DNA of 64,000 nucleotides from Virgibacillus salarius (GTDB taxonomy: Bacteria > Bacillota > Bacilli > Bacillales > Amphibacillaceae), in the NCBI RefSeq assembly GCF_039521925.1, contig NZ_BAAACY010000170.1:4171-68170 (forward strand), read 5' to 3'. The position numbers were made by a program, and so were the translations under genes. The notes under the pieces were generated by a model that saw only the letters and a list, made by a program, of their open reading frames with translations, searched no databases and had not been told where the DNA came from. This document shows, in pieces, positions 43,921 to 52,037 of the stretch (positions within the stretch are counted from its first letter, which is position 1; every line of letters begins with the position of its first letter).

Positions 43921-43952
43921 TGCATAATGAATGATTATTCATTCATTATGCA
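43921..43952. promoter_or_regulatory. FadR operator in the lcfB leader
   Basis: TGAATGATTATTCATTCA (43928-43945) matches the Bacillus FadR site TGAATGAMTANTCATTCA with one difference. The palindrome extends to perfect 14-bp arms, TGCATAATGAATGA and its complement, 43921 to 43952. It ends a few bases before the ribosome binding site (GAGGAGG), so it is placed to block transcription until long-chain acyl-CoA is present. Confidence 0.88.
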
Positions 43953-43967
43953 TGAGGAGGATTAGCA

Positions 43968-45503
43968 GTGAATTTAAGTGAACAATTAGCTGTTACTGCA
44001 AAAAAGTATCCTGACAAGACGGCATATGTGTTTCAACATAAAGAAACGTCTTATTTTGAACTGAATCATGCTGTTTCGCTATTTGCCTCTGGCCTAGCAT
44101 CCTTAGGATACAAGAAAGGAGATCATGTTGCCTTAGTTGTTGGTAATAGTCCTTATTATGTCATTGGTCTGTATGGCGCGTTACGACTTGGTCTAGTTAT
44201 TATTCCAATTAATCCTTTATATACATCAAGTGAAATGACATATATAGTGAAGAATGGAGATGTCAAGGCTGTTATTACAATGGATGTATTATTGGAAAAG
44301 TTTCATGCAATCGATGATCAATTACCTGCGATTAATCATTACATAGTCTGCGACTCCGAGAAAAACGTATCATCACCACTCTTTCTTCAAGAAAAAACAA
44401 AAGCATTTACTGAAATTTTAGCTCTTGGAGAAACAAGCTTTATAGACCCTTCTTTGGATCAAGAGGATTTGGCTATTATCCTATATACCTCTGGAACGAC
44501 AGGAACACCTAAGGGAGCGATGCTCTCACATAAAAACTTATATTCTAATGCAAAAGATACAGCAGATTATTTAACAATAAATAATCAAGACCGTGTGATT
44601 GCTGCATTACCTATGTTTCACGTTTTTTGTTTAACGGTTTCGTTGAACGCTCCATTAATGAATGGTGGAACAGTACTGATTTTGCCTAAATTTTCACCTA
44701 CGGATGTGTTTCAAGTTAGTAAACAATATCAAGCCACGATTTTCGCTGGTGTACCTACAATGTATAATTACTTGGTACGAAGTGGGAAAGAGATGGTAGA
44801 TCATTTTTCTACGATTCGTTTATGTATTTCTGGCGGCGCATCTATGCCTGTGGCTCTTTTAAAGTCCTTTGAGGAGATCTTCCATGTGAAGGTTTCAGAA
44901 GGGTACGGGTTATCTGAGGCCTCACCAGTAACTTGTTTTAACCCATTGGATCGTCCGCGCAAACCAGGATCTATTGGTAGAAGTATCCTTCACGTGGAAA
45001 ACAAAGTAGTTGATGAGTTTGGCGAAGAAGTACAGGTGGGAGAAGTAGGCGAACTTGTTGTTCGTGGACCAAACGTTATGCTAGGCTATTATAAAATGCC
45101 GGAAGAATCGGCAATTGCTTTAAAGGATGGTTGGCTTTATACAGGAGATATGGCTCGAATGGATGATGAAGGGTACTTCTATATCGTTGATAGGAAAAAA
45201 GACATGATTCTTGTGGGTGGGTATAATGTATATCCAAGAGAAGTGGAAGAGGTTTTATACGCCCATCCAGGTGTTTCCGAGGTTGCTGTTATCGGTGTTC
45301 CCGATAGTCAAACTGGAGAGGCTGTATGCAGCTTCGTTGTGGTTAATGATTCTTCTATAACAGAGGACGAGTTATTGGAATACTGTGCTACCTATCTAGT
45401 AAAATATAAAATTCCTTCCACTGTTGAATTTCTTGAGGAATTACCTAAAAATACGACAGGAAAGATATTACGAAAAAATTTAAGATCGCATACACGAAAT
45501 TGA
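43968..45503 (+). CDS. lcfB: Long-chain acyl-CoA synthetase LcfB
   Basis: A 511-residue AMP-forming acyl-CoA ligase, close to B. subtilis LcfB (YhfL). Motifs are ILYTSGTTGTPKGAMLSHKN near 168-187, GYGLSEASPVTCFNP near 315, YTGDMARMDDEGYFYIVDRKKDMIL near 390 and the catalytic Lys in PKNTTGKILRKNL near 500. It activates fatty acids for degradation. The start is GTG 43968 behind GAGGAGG. A FadR operator precedes it. Confidence 0.93.
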   Translation: MNLSEQLAVTAKKYPDKTAYVFQHKETSYFELNHAVSLFASGLASLGYKKGDHVALVVGNSPYYVIGLYGALRLGLVIIPINPLYTSSEMTYIVKNGDVKAVITMDVLLEKFHAIDDQLPAINHYIVCDSEKNVSSPLFLQEKTKAFTEILALGETSFIDPSLDQEDLAIILYTSGTTGTPKGAMLSHKNLYSNAKDTADYLTINNQDRVIAALPMFHVFCLTVSLNAPLMNGGTVLILPKFSPTDVFQVSKQYQATIFAGVPTMYNYLVRSGKEMVDHFSTIRLCISGGASMPVALLKSFEEIFHVKVSEGYGLSEASPVTCFNPLDRPRKPGSIGRSILHVENKVVDEFGEEVQVGEVGELVVRGPNVMLGYYKMPEESAIALKDGWLYTGDMARMDDEGYFYIVDRKKDMILVGGYNVYPREVEEVLYAHPGVSEVAVIGVPDSQTGEAVCSFVVVNDSSITEDELLEYCATYLVKYKIPSTVEFLEELPKNTTGKILRKNLRSHTRN

Positions 45504-45550
45504 GAAGAAAAAATGGCTGGGACAAGAGAATGAAGAAACAATTAAAAACG

Positions 45551-45594
45551 AAAACGAACGATGATTATTTTTGATTAATTATCGTTCGTTTTTT
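45551..45594 (+). terminator. Terminator of lcfB
   Basis: AAAACGAACGAT (45551-45562) pairs with ATCGTTCGTTTT (45581-45592), then T. Inner bases pair further. Confidence 0.82.
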
Positions 45595-45599
45595 GATCA

Positions 45600-45790
45600 G
45601 AATCATTCATTTAGCACCTGAAATAAGCGAGACTCCGGCGGTAACAGCACGCGTCCGAAGATCCACGTATTAACGTGTTTTTCTTTACCAAAGTTAGCTG
45701 AGGCCGTGCCCGCGGAAAACGAATATAGTTTCACGGTGCGGCGATGATACTCCTATTGATAATATGATTATTCGTATTTTGAGTAAAGAA
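45600..45790 (-). repeat. Family-2 repeat, inverted copy
   Basis: Read on the minus strand: TTTTCCGCGGGCACGGCC, CAGCTAACTTTGG, AACACGTTAATACGTGGATC, TTCGGACGCGTGCTG and CGCCGGAGTCTCGC. It lies inside the GGCTGGGACA composite. Confidence 0.75.
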
Positions 45791-45894
45791 GTTGTGTTTT
45801 GTCCCAGCCTCTTTTTTGTTGTGGGATAAGACTGAACAAATAATGTATGGTTGTGTATAAATTGAGAGAGAATAGAGATAAGAGGTGATAAGGG

Positions 45895-46038
45895 ATGAAC
45901 TTATACGAAGATGAAGAGAAGGAGCTTGCTACTTTTACATGGTTAAATCCTGAGTTTGATGTATCTCAGAAACAGGAGCAAACCACTCCATCGCATTATG
46001 AATTAAAACATGAGGGTGATGCAGAAAACAATCGTTGA
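45895..46038 (+). CDS. Small acidic protein, unknown
   Basis: A 47-residue frame, MNLYEDEEKELATFTWLNPE then FDVSQKQEQTTPSHYELK and HEGDAENNR. AGAGGTGATAAGGG lies before ATG 45895, which is strong support for translation. It is hydrophilic without Cys or membrane helix. I do not recognise it. It precedes comK by 99 bases. Confidence 0.55.
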   Translation: MNLYEDEEKELATFTWLNPEFDVSQKQEQTTPSHYELKHEGDAENNR

Positions 46039-46137
46039 ATTTTGTGAAGATATTGTTTTTATCTTCCATTTTCTCTATAATTTTGATAAATTAATATATA
46101 AGCCACTTTCTTTTCTTCGGAAAGGATGAGCATTTTA

Positions 46138-46665
46138 ATGTTGAATTTGTATACATCTACACCAGAAATCACCCCACTGACTGTTGCTCTTGTTGCCCAA
46201 CGTGATTCCAAAGATAACCCCATTACTATGGTATTAGAAGAAGAAGCTGAATATCCAGTCAGCTTTTCTCCTAGCAAAATTGTCGATCATGCTTGTAAGT
46301 TTTTTGGTGCAAGTTTAAAAGGTCGACAAGAGGGTACCAAAGATATCTGTGGAATTACACATAAAGCACCAATCACAATTGATCCAATTAGTGGCATGTA
46401 TTTCTTCCCGACTACATCCCCTTCAAGCTCCAAATGTTCATGGATTGCACACTCCCATATTGATCAAGTTCTTAAAGCAGCTAATTATGGTACAGAAATC
46501 CTGTTTAAGAATGGCAAGCGTGTATTTCTTGATATCTCCTATGGTTCTGCGCTAAATCAGGTTCAACGAACTGCGCAGTTTCGCTATCTTTTAGATAATC
46601 GTATTAGGTTTTTGCAGAAGCATATTGATCGGACTGCCCCTTTTCCATTAATTCCTCAAGAATAG
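46138..46665 (+). CDS. comK: Competence transcription factor ComK
   Basis: A 175-residue protein of the ComK family. Diagnostic parts are ACKFFGASLKGRQEGTKDI, THKAPITIDPISGMYFFPTTSPSSSKCSWIAHSHI and NGKRVFLDISYGSALNQVQRTAQFRYLLDNR. It activates DNA-uptake genes by binding K-boxes. The start at 46138 gives proper spacing from AGGATGAG; an ATG at 46126 is directly on the ribosome binding site. B. subtilis ComK is longer (192 aa), mainly at both ends. Its 3' end overlaps the convergent yhjD by 62 bases. Confidence 0.9.
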   Translation: MLNLYTSTPEITPLTVALVAQRDSKDNPITMVLEEEAEYPVSFSPSKIVDHACKFFGASLKGRQEGTKDICGITHKAPITIDPISGMYFFPTTSPSSSKCSWIAHSHIDQVLKAANYGTEILFKNGKRVFLDISYGSALNQVQRTAQFRYLLDNRIRFLQKHIDRTAPFPLIPQE

Positions 46666-46987
46666 TTAGGACTTTTTTTCGAATAGCAGGGTTAAAATAA
46701 TTCCGTTTTTCCTCACGACCTCGGCAGAGGAATAAATACGAAGAAAATGAATCATTTTTTTCTAATGTAACGACCTTTATTTGTTTATGAAGCATAGTAC
46801 TTCGTAACACTCTGCGTTCATTGACTGCTTCTGCCTCCATTCTTTTCAAAAGTCCCATATAATGCTCTGTGATTTTAAACGCTCCTTTTTGGAAATGTTG
46901 CATGTCTTGTTGTATAACGACCATGGCCATCGATAGGAACAGAAAGCGAGAAGCAATCGTTAATTCTTCTTCGTTTAGATAGCGCAT
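46604..46987 (-). CDS. yhjD: YhjD-like protein
   Basis: A 127-residue protein (MRYLNEEELTIASRFLFLSM ... FSSYLFLCRGREEKRNYFNPAIRKKVLTILEELMEKG) resembling B. subtilis YhjD in the block from a hydrophobic first helix to YFNP...R. It is helical and its function unknown. AAGGAGGGAGATT precedes ATG 46987; the frame to 47008 is less likely. Its C-terminal 20 codons overlap the end of comK on the other strand, so the two mRNAs are complementary there. Confidence 0.75.
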   Translation of the reverse strand: MRYLNEEELTIASRFLFLSMAMVVIQQDMQHFQKGAFKITEHYMGLLKRMEAEAVNERRVLRSTMLHKQIKVVTLEKNDSFSSYLFLCRGREEKRNYFNPAIRKKVLTILEELMEKGQSDQYASAKT

Positions 46988-47196
46988 GACAATCTCCCTC
47001 CTTGACAAGAACGTTTGTTCTTGTTCATAGTATATGCAAAAATTAATAAACTAATCAATGGTAACTATTAGAAATGAAAAGAAAGTGGCAAATTAAGGAT
47101 ATGACTATGCATAATTAGATGTTTACATTAAAATAAAAATAGATAGACTTAAAAATAGGATAAAGTGACATTTACATATTGAGGAGATTTTACTAC

Positions 47197-47853
47197 ATGT
47201 ATTTATTAGACATCCAACTTTCGGATTGGAAAACAATGATTGAAAATGACAATTTCGATGAATATATTATGCACTTGCTTCATAATTACGAGAATTTAGG
47301 GCCACTACCAGGGATATTGTTGCCATTCATTGAAGCGTTTCTCCCTTTTCTTCCATTGGTTGTATTTGTATTTGCCAATGCAGCGGCATATGGGTTGCTT
47401 GAAGGCTTTTTATTATCATGGGCAGGGTCAGCACTGGGCGCTATCTTAGTATTTTTAGTCATTCGCAAGCTTGGTAATAAACGAATTTTTAAAACGATTC
47501 GAGGGAATAAACAAGTAAAGAAAGTGACAACCTGGTTGGAGCGACATGGATTTGGACCACTTTTCTTATTAATGTGTTTTCCTTTTTCACCATCCTCTGT
47601 CATCAATGTTGTTTCAGGCTTGTCGAAAATTAGTAAGCAACAGTTTATTCTTGCTGTAATTATGGGGAAATCGGTGATGATCTTTTCCATTGCTTATGTA
47701 GGCTCAAGTATTATGGAATTTGCTAAAAATCCGGTGAAGACTATAATTGTTGGAGGTTGCATCGTCCTTTTTTGGATTATTGGTAAGTATATCGAGAAGC
47801 GTTTGCAGAAAAAGGCGCTTGAAAAAGATGAAATAGGCTCTGAAAAGGGTTAA
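47197..47853 (+). CDS. yhjE: TVP38/TMEM64 (DedA-like) membrane protein YhjE
   Basis: A 218-residue membrane protein of the SNARE-associated/VTT family, with the central motif FVFANAAAYGLLEGFLLSWAGSALGAILVFLVIRKLG and later LLMCFPFSPSSVINVVSGLSKIS. Family members are lipid scramblases. GAGGAGA lies nine bases before ATG 47197. It is followed by the signal peptidase gene, as yhjE-sipV in B. subtilis. Confidence 0.88.
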   Translation: MYLLDIQLSDWKTMIENDNFDEYIMHLLHNYENLGPLPGILLPFIEAFLPFLPLVVFVFANAAAYGLLEGFLLSWAGSALGAILVFLVIRKLGNKRIFKTIRGNKQVKKVTTWLERHGFGPLFLLMCFPFSPSSVINVVSGLSKISKQQFILAVIMGKSVMIFSIAYVGSSIMEFAKNPVKTIIVGGCIVLFWIIGKYIEKRLQKKALEKDEIGSEKG

Positions 47854-47861
47854 GACACTGT

Positions 47862-47899
47862 CCTCCAGGGTATGATGTAAAGAGAACATACTCTGGAGG
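47862..47899 (+). promoter_or_regulatory. Shine-Dalgarno-covering hairpin before sip
   Basis: CCTCCAGGGTATG (47862-47874) pairs with CATACTCTGGAGG (47887-47899) with one mismatch. The right arm contains GGAGG, the core of the ribosome binding site GGAGGAAGG (47895-47903) for ATG 47910. No T-run follows, so a translational rather than terminator role fits. Confidence 0.6.
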
Positions 47900-47909
47900 A
47901 AGGTTTGGC

Positions 47910-48461
47910 ATGAAAAAAATAAAATATCGAAAAGTGATTCCACTTGTATTGCTTGGGATCATAGTTGCGATGGTATTCCGTTCTGTGATTTTTGCTAGTT
48001 ATGTTGTAGACGGAGAATCCATGCAGCCAACATTAAACGATGGTAACTTATTAATGGTTAATAAAGTCGTCTACGATCTAACGGATGTGGATCGTTTTGA
48101 TGTCATCGTGTTTCACGCTAATAAACAGGAGGACTATGTAAAACGTGTAATAGGTGTTCCTGGGGATGAAATAAAATATAAGGACGATAACTTATATATA
48201 AATGGAAAATATGTAGAAGAACGATTTTTAAGTGAGTTCGTTCAGGCAAGTAATGGAAAACCATACACCAAAAACTTTACCTTAGAAGAAATTACGGGTA
48301 AAACAGAGGTTCCAGAAGGAAAACTATTTGTAATGGGCGATAATCGTGATAATAGTCTGGACAGCAGATCGTTTGGGTTTATTTCACAAACACAGCTTGT
48401 AGGGAAAGTAGATGTGAAATATTGGCCGCTTTCTCAAGCAAGTTTAAGCCTTGGCAAATAG
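47910..48461 (+). CDS. sip: Type I signal peptidase (SipV/SipS-like)
   Basis: A 183-residue signal peptidase with an N-terminal anchor (about 9-28). Catalytic Ser37 is in SYVVDGESMQPTL and Lys78 in DYVKRVIGVPGDE; box E is MGDNRDNSLDSRSFG. It cleaves signal peptides outside the membrane. B. subtilis sipV lies in the same place; the closest paralogue cannot be named for certain. The SD lies in a hairpin. Confidence 0.9.
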   Translation: MKKIKYRKVIPLVLLGIIVAMVFRSVIFASYVVDGESMQPTLNDGNLLMVNKVVYDLTDVDRFDVIVFHANKQEDYVKRVIGVPGDEIKYKDDNLYINGKYVEERFLSEFVQASNGKPYTKNFTLEEITGKTEVPEGKLFVMGDNRDNSLDSRSFGFISQTQLVGKVDVKYWPLSQASLSLGK

Positions 48462-48470
48462 TTATGTAGT

Positions 48471-48510
48471 AGCTCTCATCTTTGGTAAAATAAAAGGATG
48501 AGAGCTTTTT
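48471..48510 (+). terminator. Terminator between sip and addB
   Basis: AGCTCTCATC (48471-48480) pairs with GATGAGAGCT (48497-48506), followed by TTTT. Confidence 0.85.
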
Positions 48511-48539
48511 AAATTGGAGAAGGAAATGGGGGAAACATT

Positions 48540-51500
48540 ATGGGACTCCGTTTTATTACTGGACGAGCAGGAACGGGGAAAAGCGGCCGTTCATTGGATG
48601 AGATGAAAGCCAAATTAATTCAGGAACCACAAGGTCCACCTATATTCTATATCGTTCCAGATCAAATGACATTTCAACAGGAGTATACACTGTTTAATGA
48701 TAAAGATATTCGCGGGAGTATTCGTGCTCAAGTAGCAAGCTTTTCAAGGCTGGCTTGGAGGGTGCTGCAGGAAACAGGAGGCGGGACGAAGCAGTTTATT
48801 AGTACGGTTGGTATTCAAATGATGCTACGCAAAATTATAGAAGAAAAACAAGATGAGTGGCATGTTTTCCAAAAAGCAATGGAAAAACAAGGTTTTTTAC
48901 ATCAATTAGAAACAATGATAACGGAGTTTAAGCGATATACCATTACACCAGAGCTATTGCATGCGCAAATTGAACAAATTGGTCAATACGTACATAAGGA
49001 GCCTGGGGAAGAGGCGTTAGCGAATAAGCTTGAGGATTTAGTATATATCTATGAAAAATTACTATTTGCTTTGCAAGATAAATATATAGATGGCGAGGAT
49101 CAACTGCAATTACTTGCTGATAAGATCAAAGAATCGCAATTATTACATGAAGCAGAGATATACGTTGATGGGTTTCATCGGTTTACACCAAAAGAAATGA
49201 TGGTAGTAGAAGCACTTATGAAAAAATGCAAACGTGTAACTGTCGCGTTAACTGTGGAGCAGCCAGAGGGGGACGGTGTGTCTGAATTGGATTTATTTTA
49301 CCAGACAACGGAAACCTACCAAGCACTTAAGCAAACTGCGGAAATGAATGACGTAATGATAGAAGAGACCGTTGAACTTGACCCTGAATATGGAAGATTT
49401 CGAGATCGGCCTTACTTTGCACATTTGGAAAAAAATTTTGATGTCCGACCTGTCCCTCACTATGATGGGCAAGTTCCACTGCAAATTGCAGAAGCAGTCC
49501 ATCCCCGAGCAGAAGTAGAAGGAGCAGCTCAAGAGATTGTTCGACTTGTTAGGGAAGAGGGCTATCGTTATCGTGATATTGCGCTGTTTATTCGGCAAAC
49601 CGATACGTACCATGATTTAATTGCAACGCTCTTTAATGATTATGACATTCCAGTTTTTATTGATGAAAAAAGAACCATGCAGAATCATGCGCTAATTGAA
49701 TTGATTCGTTCTTTATTAGATATGGTAGAAGGAAATTGGCGATATGATGCTGTTTTTCGCGTACTCAAAACTGGTTTTATTCCAAGTTTAAATAAGGAAT
49801 ATCCGCTAAACCCTGACGCAATAGATGAATTAGAAAATTATGTACTAGAGTATGGAATTAGATCAAGAGAGCACTGGCTAGGAGAAGAAGAGTGGGTGTT
49901 TCAAAGATTTCGAGGATTTGACCAAATGGCGCAAACAGATATGGAAAGAGATACACAAGCAAGAATAAATCATTATCGTAACCAAGTGGCGCAGGCATTA
50001 GGAAACTTCGATACGCAAATGAGAGACGCTTCAACCGTTCAGGAAAAATGTGAAACCATTTATTTATTACTAGAGGAATTACAAGTTCCCGTTCGATTAG
50101 AGGAAATACGTACGGATTATGATAATGTTGGAGAGCTTGAAAAAGGAAGGGAACAGGAGCAGGTATGGGATGCTGTCATTCAATTGTTTGATGAAATCGT
50201 TGAGATGGCTGGAGAAGAGGAAATGTCACTAACTACGTTTCGAAAAACATTAGAAGCTGGTTTCGAGACGTTAACGTTTGCTCATGTTCCGCCAAGTATG
50301 GACCATGTCATAGTTGGTTCTATCGATCGTTCTCGAATCAGTGGAATAAAATGTGGTTTCCTTCTCGGTGTAAATGAAGGCGTTTGGCCAATGAAACCAC
50401 CAACTGATGGATTGATAAATGAACAGGAAAGAGAAATGCTGGCTGGTCATGGATTAAAGCTAGCAGAAAGTAGCAAGCGCCAATTACTTGATGATTGGTT
50501 CTATATGTATATAGCATTTACGGTAGCTAGAGACAGATTGTGGATTAGTTATCCTTTAAGTGATGATGAAGGAAAGGCAAAGATGCCTTCACAGCTGATT
50601 AAGCGTATGGAGGATCTATTTCCAAGCTCCAGTGACCACTTGGTTTTGCAGGATCCTGATGAATTATTAGATGCAGGTCGATTTATAACGACACCAACGA
50701 AGACAAGAGCTGCTTTAACAGCTCAGTTAGCTAGATATCAAAAAGGCTACCCTGTTAGGAGCATATGGTGGTATGTACTGAATTGGTATATGGAGCATCA
50801 CAAGAAGTATCATACGACGTATCGAATTTTACAAAGTTTATTCTATCAAAATAAACCTACCGACTTGTCTAGTGAAACCATTGATCAGCTTTATCCAAAA
50901 CAGGTAAAGGCGAGTGTTTCTCGATTAGAGACATATTATCGATGTTCATACCAGCACTTTGCAAAATACAGTTTAGGACTTGAAGAGCGTAGAACATACA
51001 AGTTAGATGCACCAGATATTGGACAATTATTCCATGAAGCGTTAAAAACCATTACAGAATGGGTTCAAAGCGAAGGTAGAGATTTTTCACACTTGAACCA
51101 GTCTGATGCAGCTAATTATGCGTCTAAGGCTGTAAGCCATTTAGCGCCAGTACTGCAGCATCAGATTCTACACAGTTCTAACCGTTATAAATACATTCAA
51201 CAAAAGCTGGAAGAAGTTATCGCACGAGCGGCTTTTGTATTAAGTGAGCAGGCAAGACAAAGTAATTTCTCTCCAGTTGGGTTAGAATTAGGTTTTGGTA
51301 AAAATCAGAAGCTGCCACCATTAACGATTACGTTGGAGAATGGTTTTGAGTTAATGCTACGAGGTAGAATTGATCGTGTCGACAGAGCAATAAAGGATGA
51401 TGAACTATTTTTACGAATTATAGATTATAAGTCTAGTGCCAAAGGACTTAACCTAATGGAAGTTTATTATGGTCTAGCTCTACAAATGCTTACGTATTTA

Positions 51501-52037
51501 GATGTGGTGTTAACGCACTCTGAAAAGTGGCTAGGGGTTCAAGCGACACCAGCAGGAGTATTATACTTCCATGTCCATAATCCAATGATTACAGGAAAAG
51601 GGAGACTTGATGATGCCTCCATCGCGGAAGAATTGTTTAAGAAATATAAAATGCAAGGATTACTATTATCAGACGAAGAAATTGTGAAATGGATGGATAC
51701 TGCATTAGATTCTGGAGCTAGCCAAATTGTTCCTGCAGGTGTAAAGAAAAAGGGTGGCTTTTATAGTTATTCCAAAATAGCAGATCAACAAACATTCGCT
51801 AGTTTACAAAATCATATGCATCGACTTATGGCTAAAGCTGGTATTGATATGACTACAGGGGGAGTTGATTTAAACCCTTATCAGCATAAGCAGCAAGTTG
51901 CATGTACATATTGCCCATTCCATGCTGTATGTCAGTTTGATTCAACCATAGCAACGAATGATTACAGAAAGCTAACCGACTTAAAGGATGAAGATATCCT
52001 TAACCGTATTCAGAGAGAGGAGGGCGATTCATGGTAA
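48540..52037 (+). CDS. addB: ATP-dependent helicase/nuclease subunit AddB
   Basis: A 1165-residue subunit of the AddAB recombination enzyme. An N-terminal Walker A reads FITGRAGTGKSG (6-17). The C-terminal RecB-type nuclease has LRIIDYKSSAKG near 962. The iron-sulfur cluster Cys residues are visible as Cys802 in YRCSYQ and C-TYC-PFHAV-C near 1122-1131. It processes double-strand breaks and recognises Chi. It overlaps addA by seven bases. The length equals that of B. subtilis AddB (1166). Confidence 0.96.
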   Translation: MGLRFITGRAGTGKSGRSLDEMKAKLIQEPQGPPIFYIVPDQMTFQQEYTLFNDKDIRGSIRAQVASFSRLAWRVLQETGGGTKQFISTVGIQMMLRKIIEEKQDEWHVFQKAMEKQGFLHQLETMITEFKRYTITPELLHAQIEQIGQYVHKEPGEEALANKLEDLVYIYEKLLFALQDKYIDGEDQLQLLADKIKESQLLHEAEIYVDGFHRFTPKEMMVVEALMKKCKRVTVALTVEQPEGDGVSELDLFYQTTETYQALKQTAEMNDVMIEETVELDPEYGRFRDRPYFAHLEKNFDVRPVPHYDGQVPLQIAEAVHPRAEVEGAAQEIVRLVREEGYRYRDIALFIRQTDTYHDLIATLFNDYDIPVFIDEKRTMQNHALIELIRSLLDMVEGNWRYDAVFRVLKTGFIPSLNKEYPLNPDAIDELENYVLEYGIRSREHWLGEEEWVFQRFRGFDQMAQTDMERDTQARINHYRNQVAQALGNFDTQMRDASTVQEKCETIYLLLEELQVPVRLEEIRTDYDNVGELEKGREQEQVWDAVIQLFDEIVEMAGEEEMSLTTFRKTLEAGFETLTFAHVPPSMDHVIVGSIDRSRISGIKCGFLLGVNEGVWPMKPPTDGLINEQEREMLAGHGLKLAESSKRQLLDDWFYMYIAFTVARDRLWISYPLSDDEGKAKMPSQLIKRMEDLFPSSSDHLVLQDPDELLDAGRFITTPTKTRAALTAQLARYQKGYPVRSIWWYVLNWYMEHHKKYHTTYRILQSLFYQNKPTDLSSETIDQLYPKQVKASVSRLETYYRCSYQHFAKYSLGLEERRTYKLDAPDIGQLFHEALKTITEWVQSEGRDFSHLNQSDAANYASKAVSHLAPVLQHQILHSSNRYKYIQQKLEEVIARAAFVLSEQARQSNFSPVGLELGFGKNQKLPPLTITLENGFELMLRGRIDRVDRAIKDDELFLRIIDYKSSAKGLNLMEVYYGLALQMLTYLDVVLTHSEKWLGVQATPAGVLYFHVHNPMITGKGRLDDASIAEELFKKYKMQGLLLSDEEIVKWMDTALDSGASQIVPAGVKKKGGFYSYSKIADQQTFASLQNHMHRLMAKAGIDMTTGGVDLNPYQHKQQVACTYCPFHAVCQFDSTIATNDYRKLTDLKDEDILNRIQREEGDSW

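Larger units (their letters stand above)
45508..45817. repeat. Composite repeat with GGCTGGGACA inverted ends
   Basis: GGCTGGGACA (45515-45524) and TGTCCCAGCC (45800-45809) flank a terminator and a family-2 copy. GAGGCTGGGACA-type ends are common in intergenic elements of Bacillaceae and staphylococci. A half copy, GAGGATGGGACAAA, lies at 13892-13905. Confidence 0.7.

Noticed and set aside
46349..46555. Second frame inside comK
   Set aside because: A shadow of the comK reading frame.
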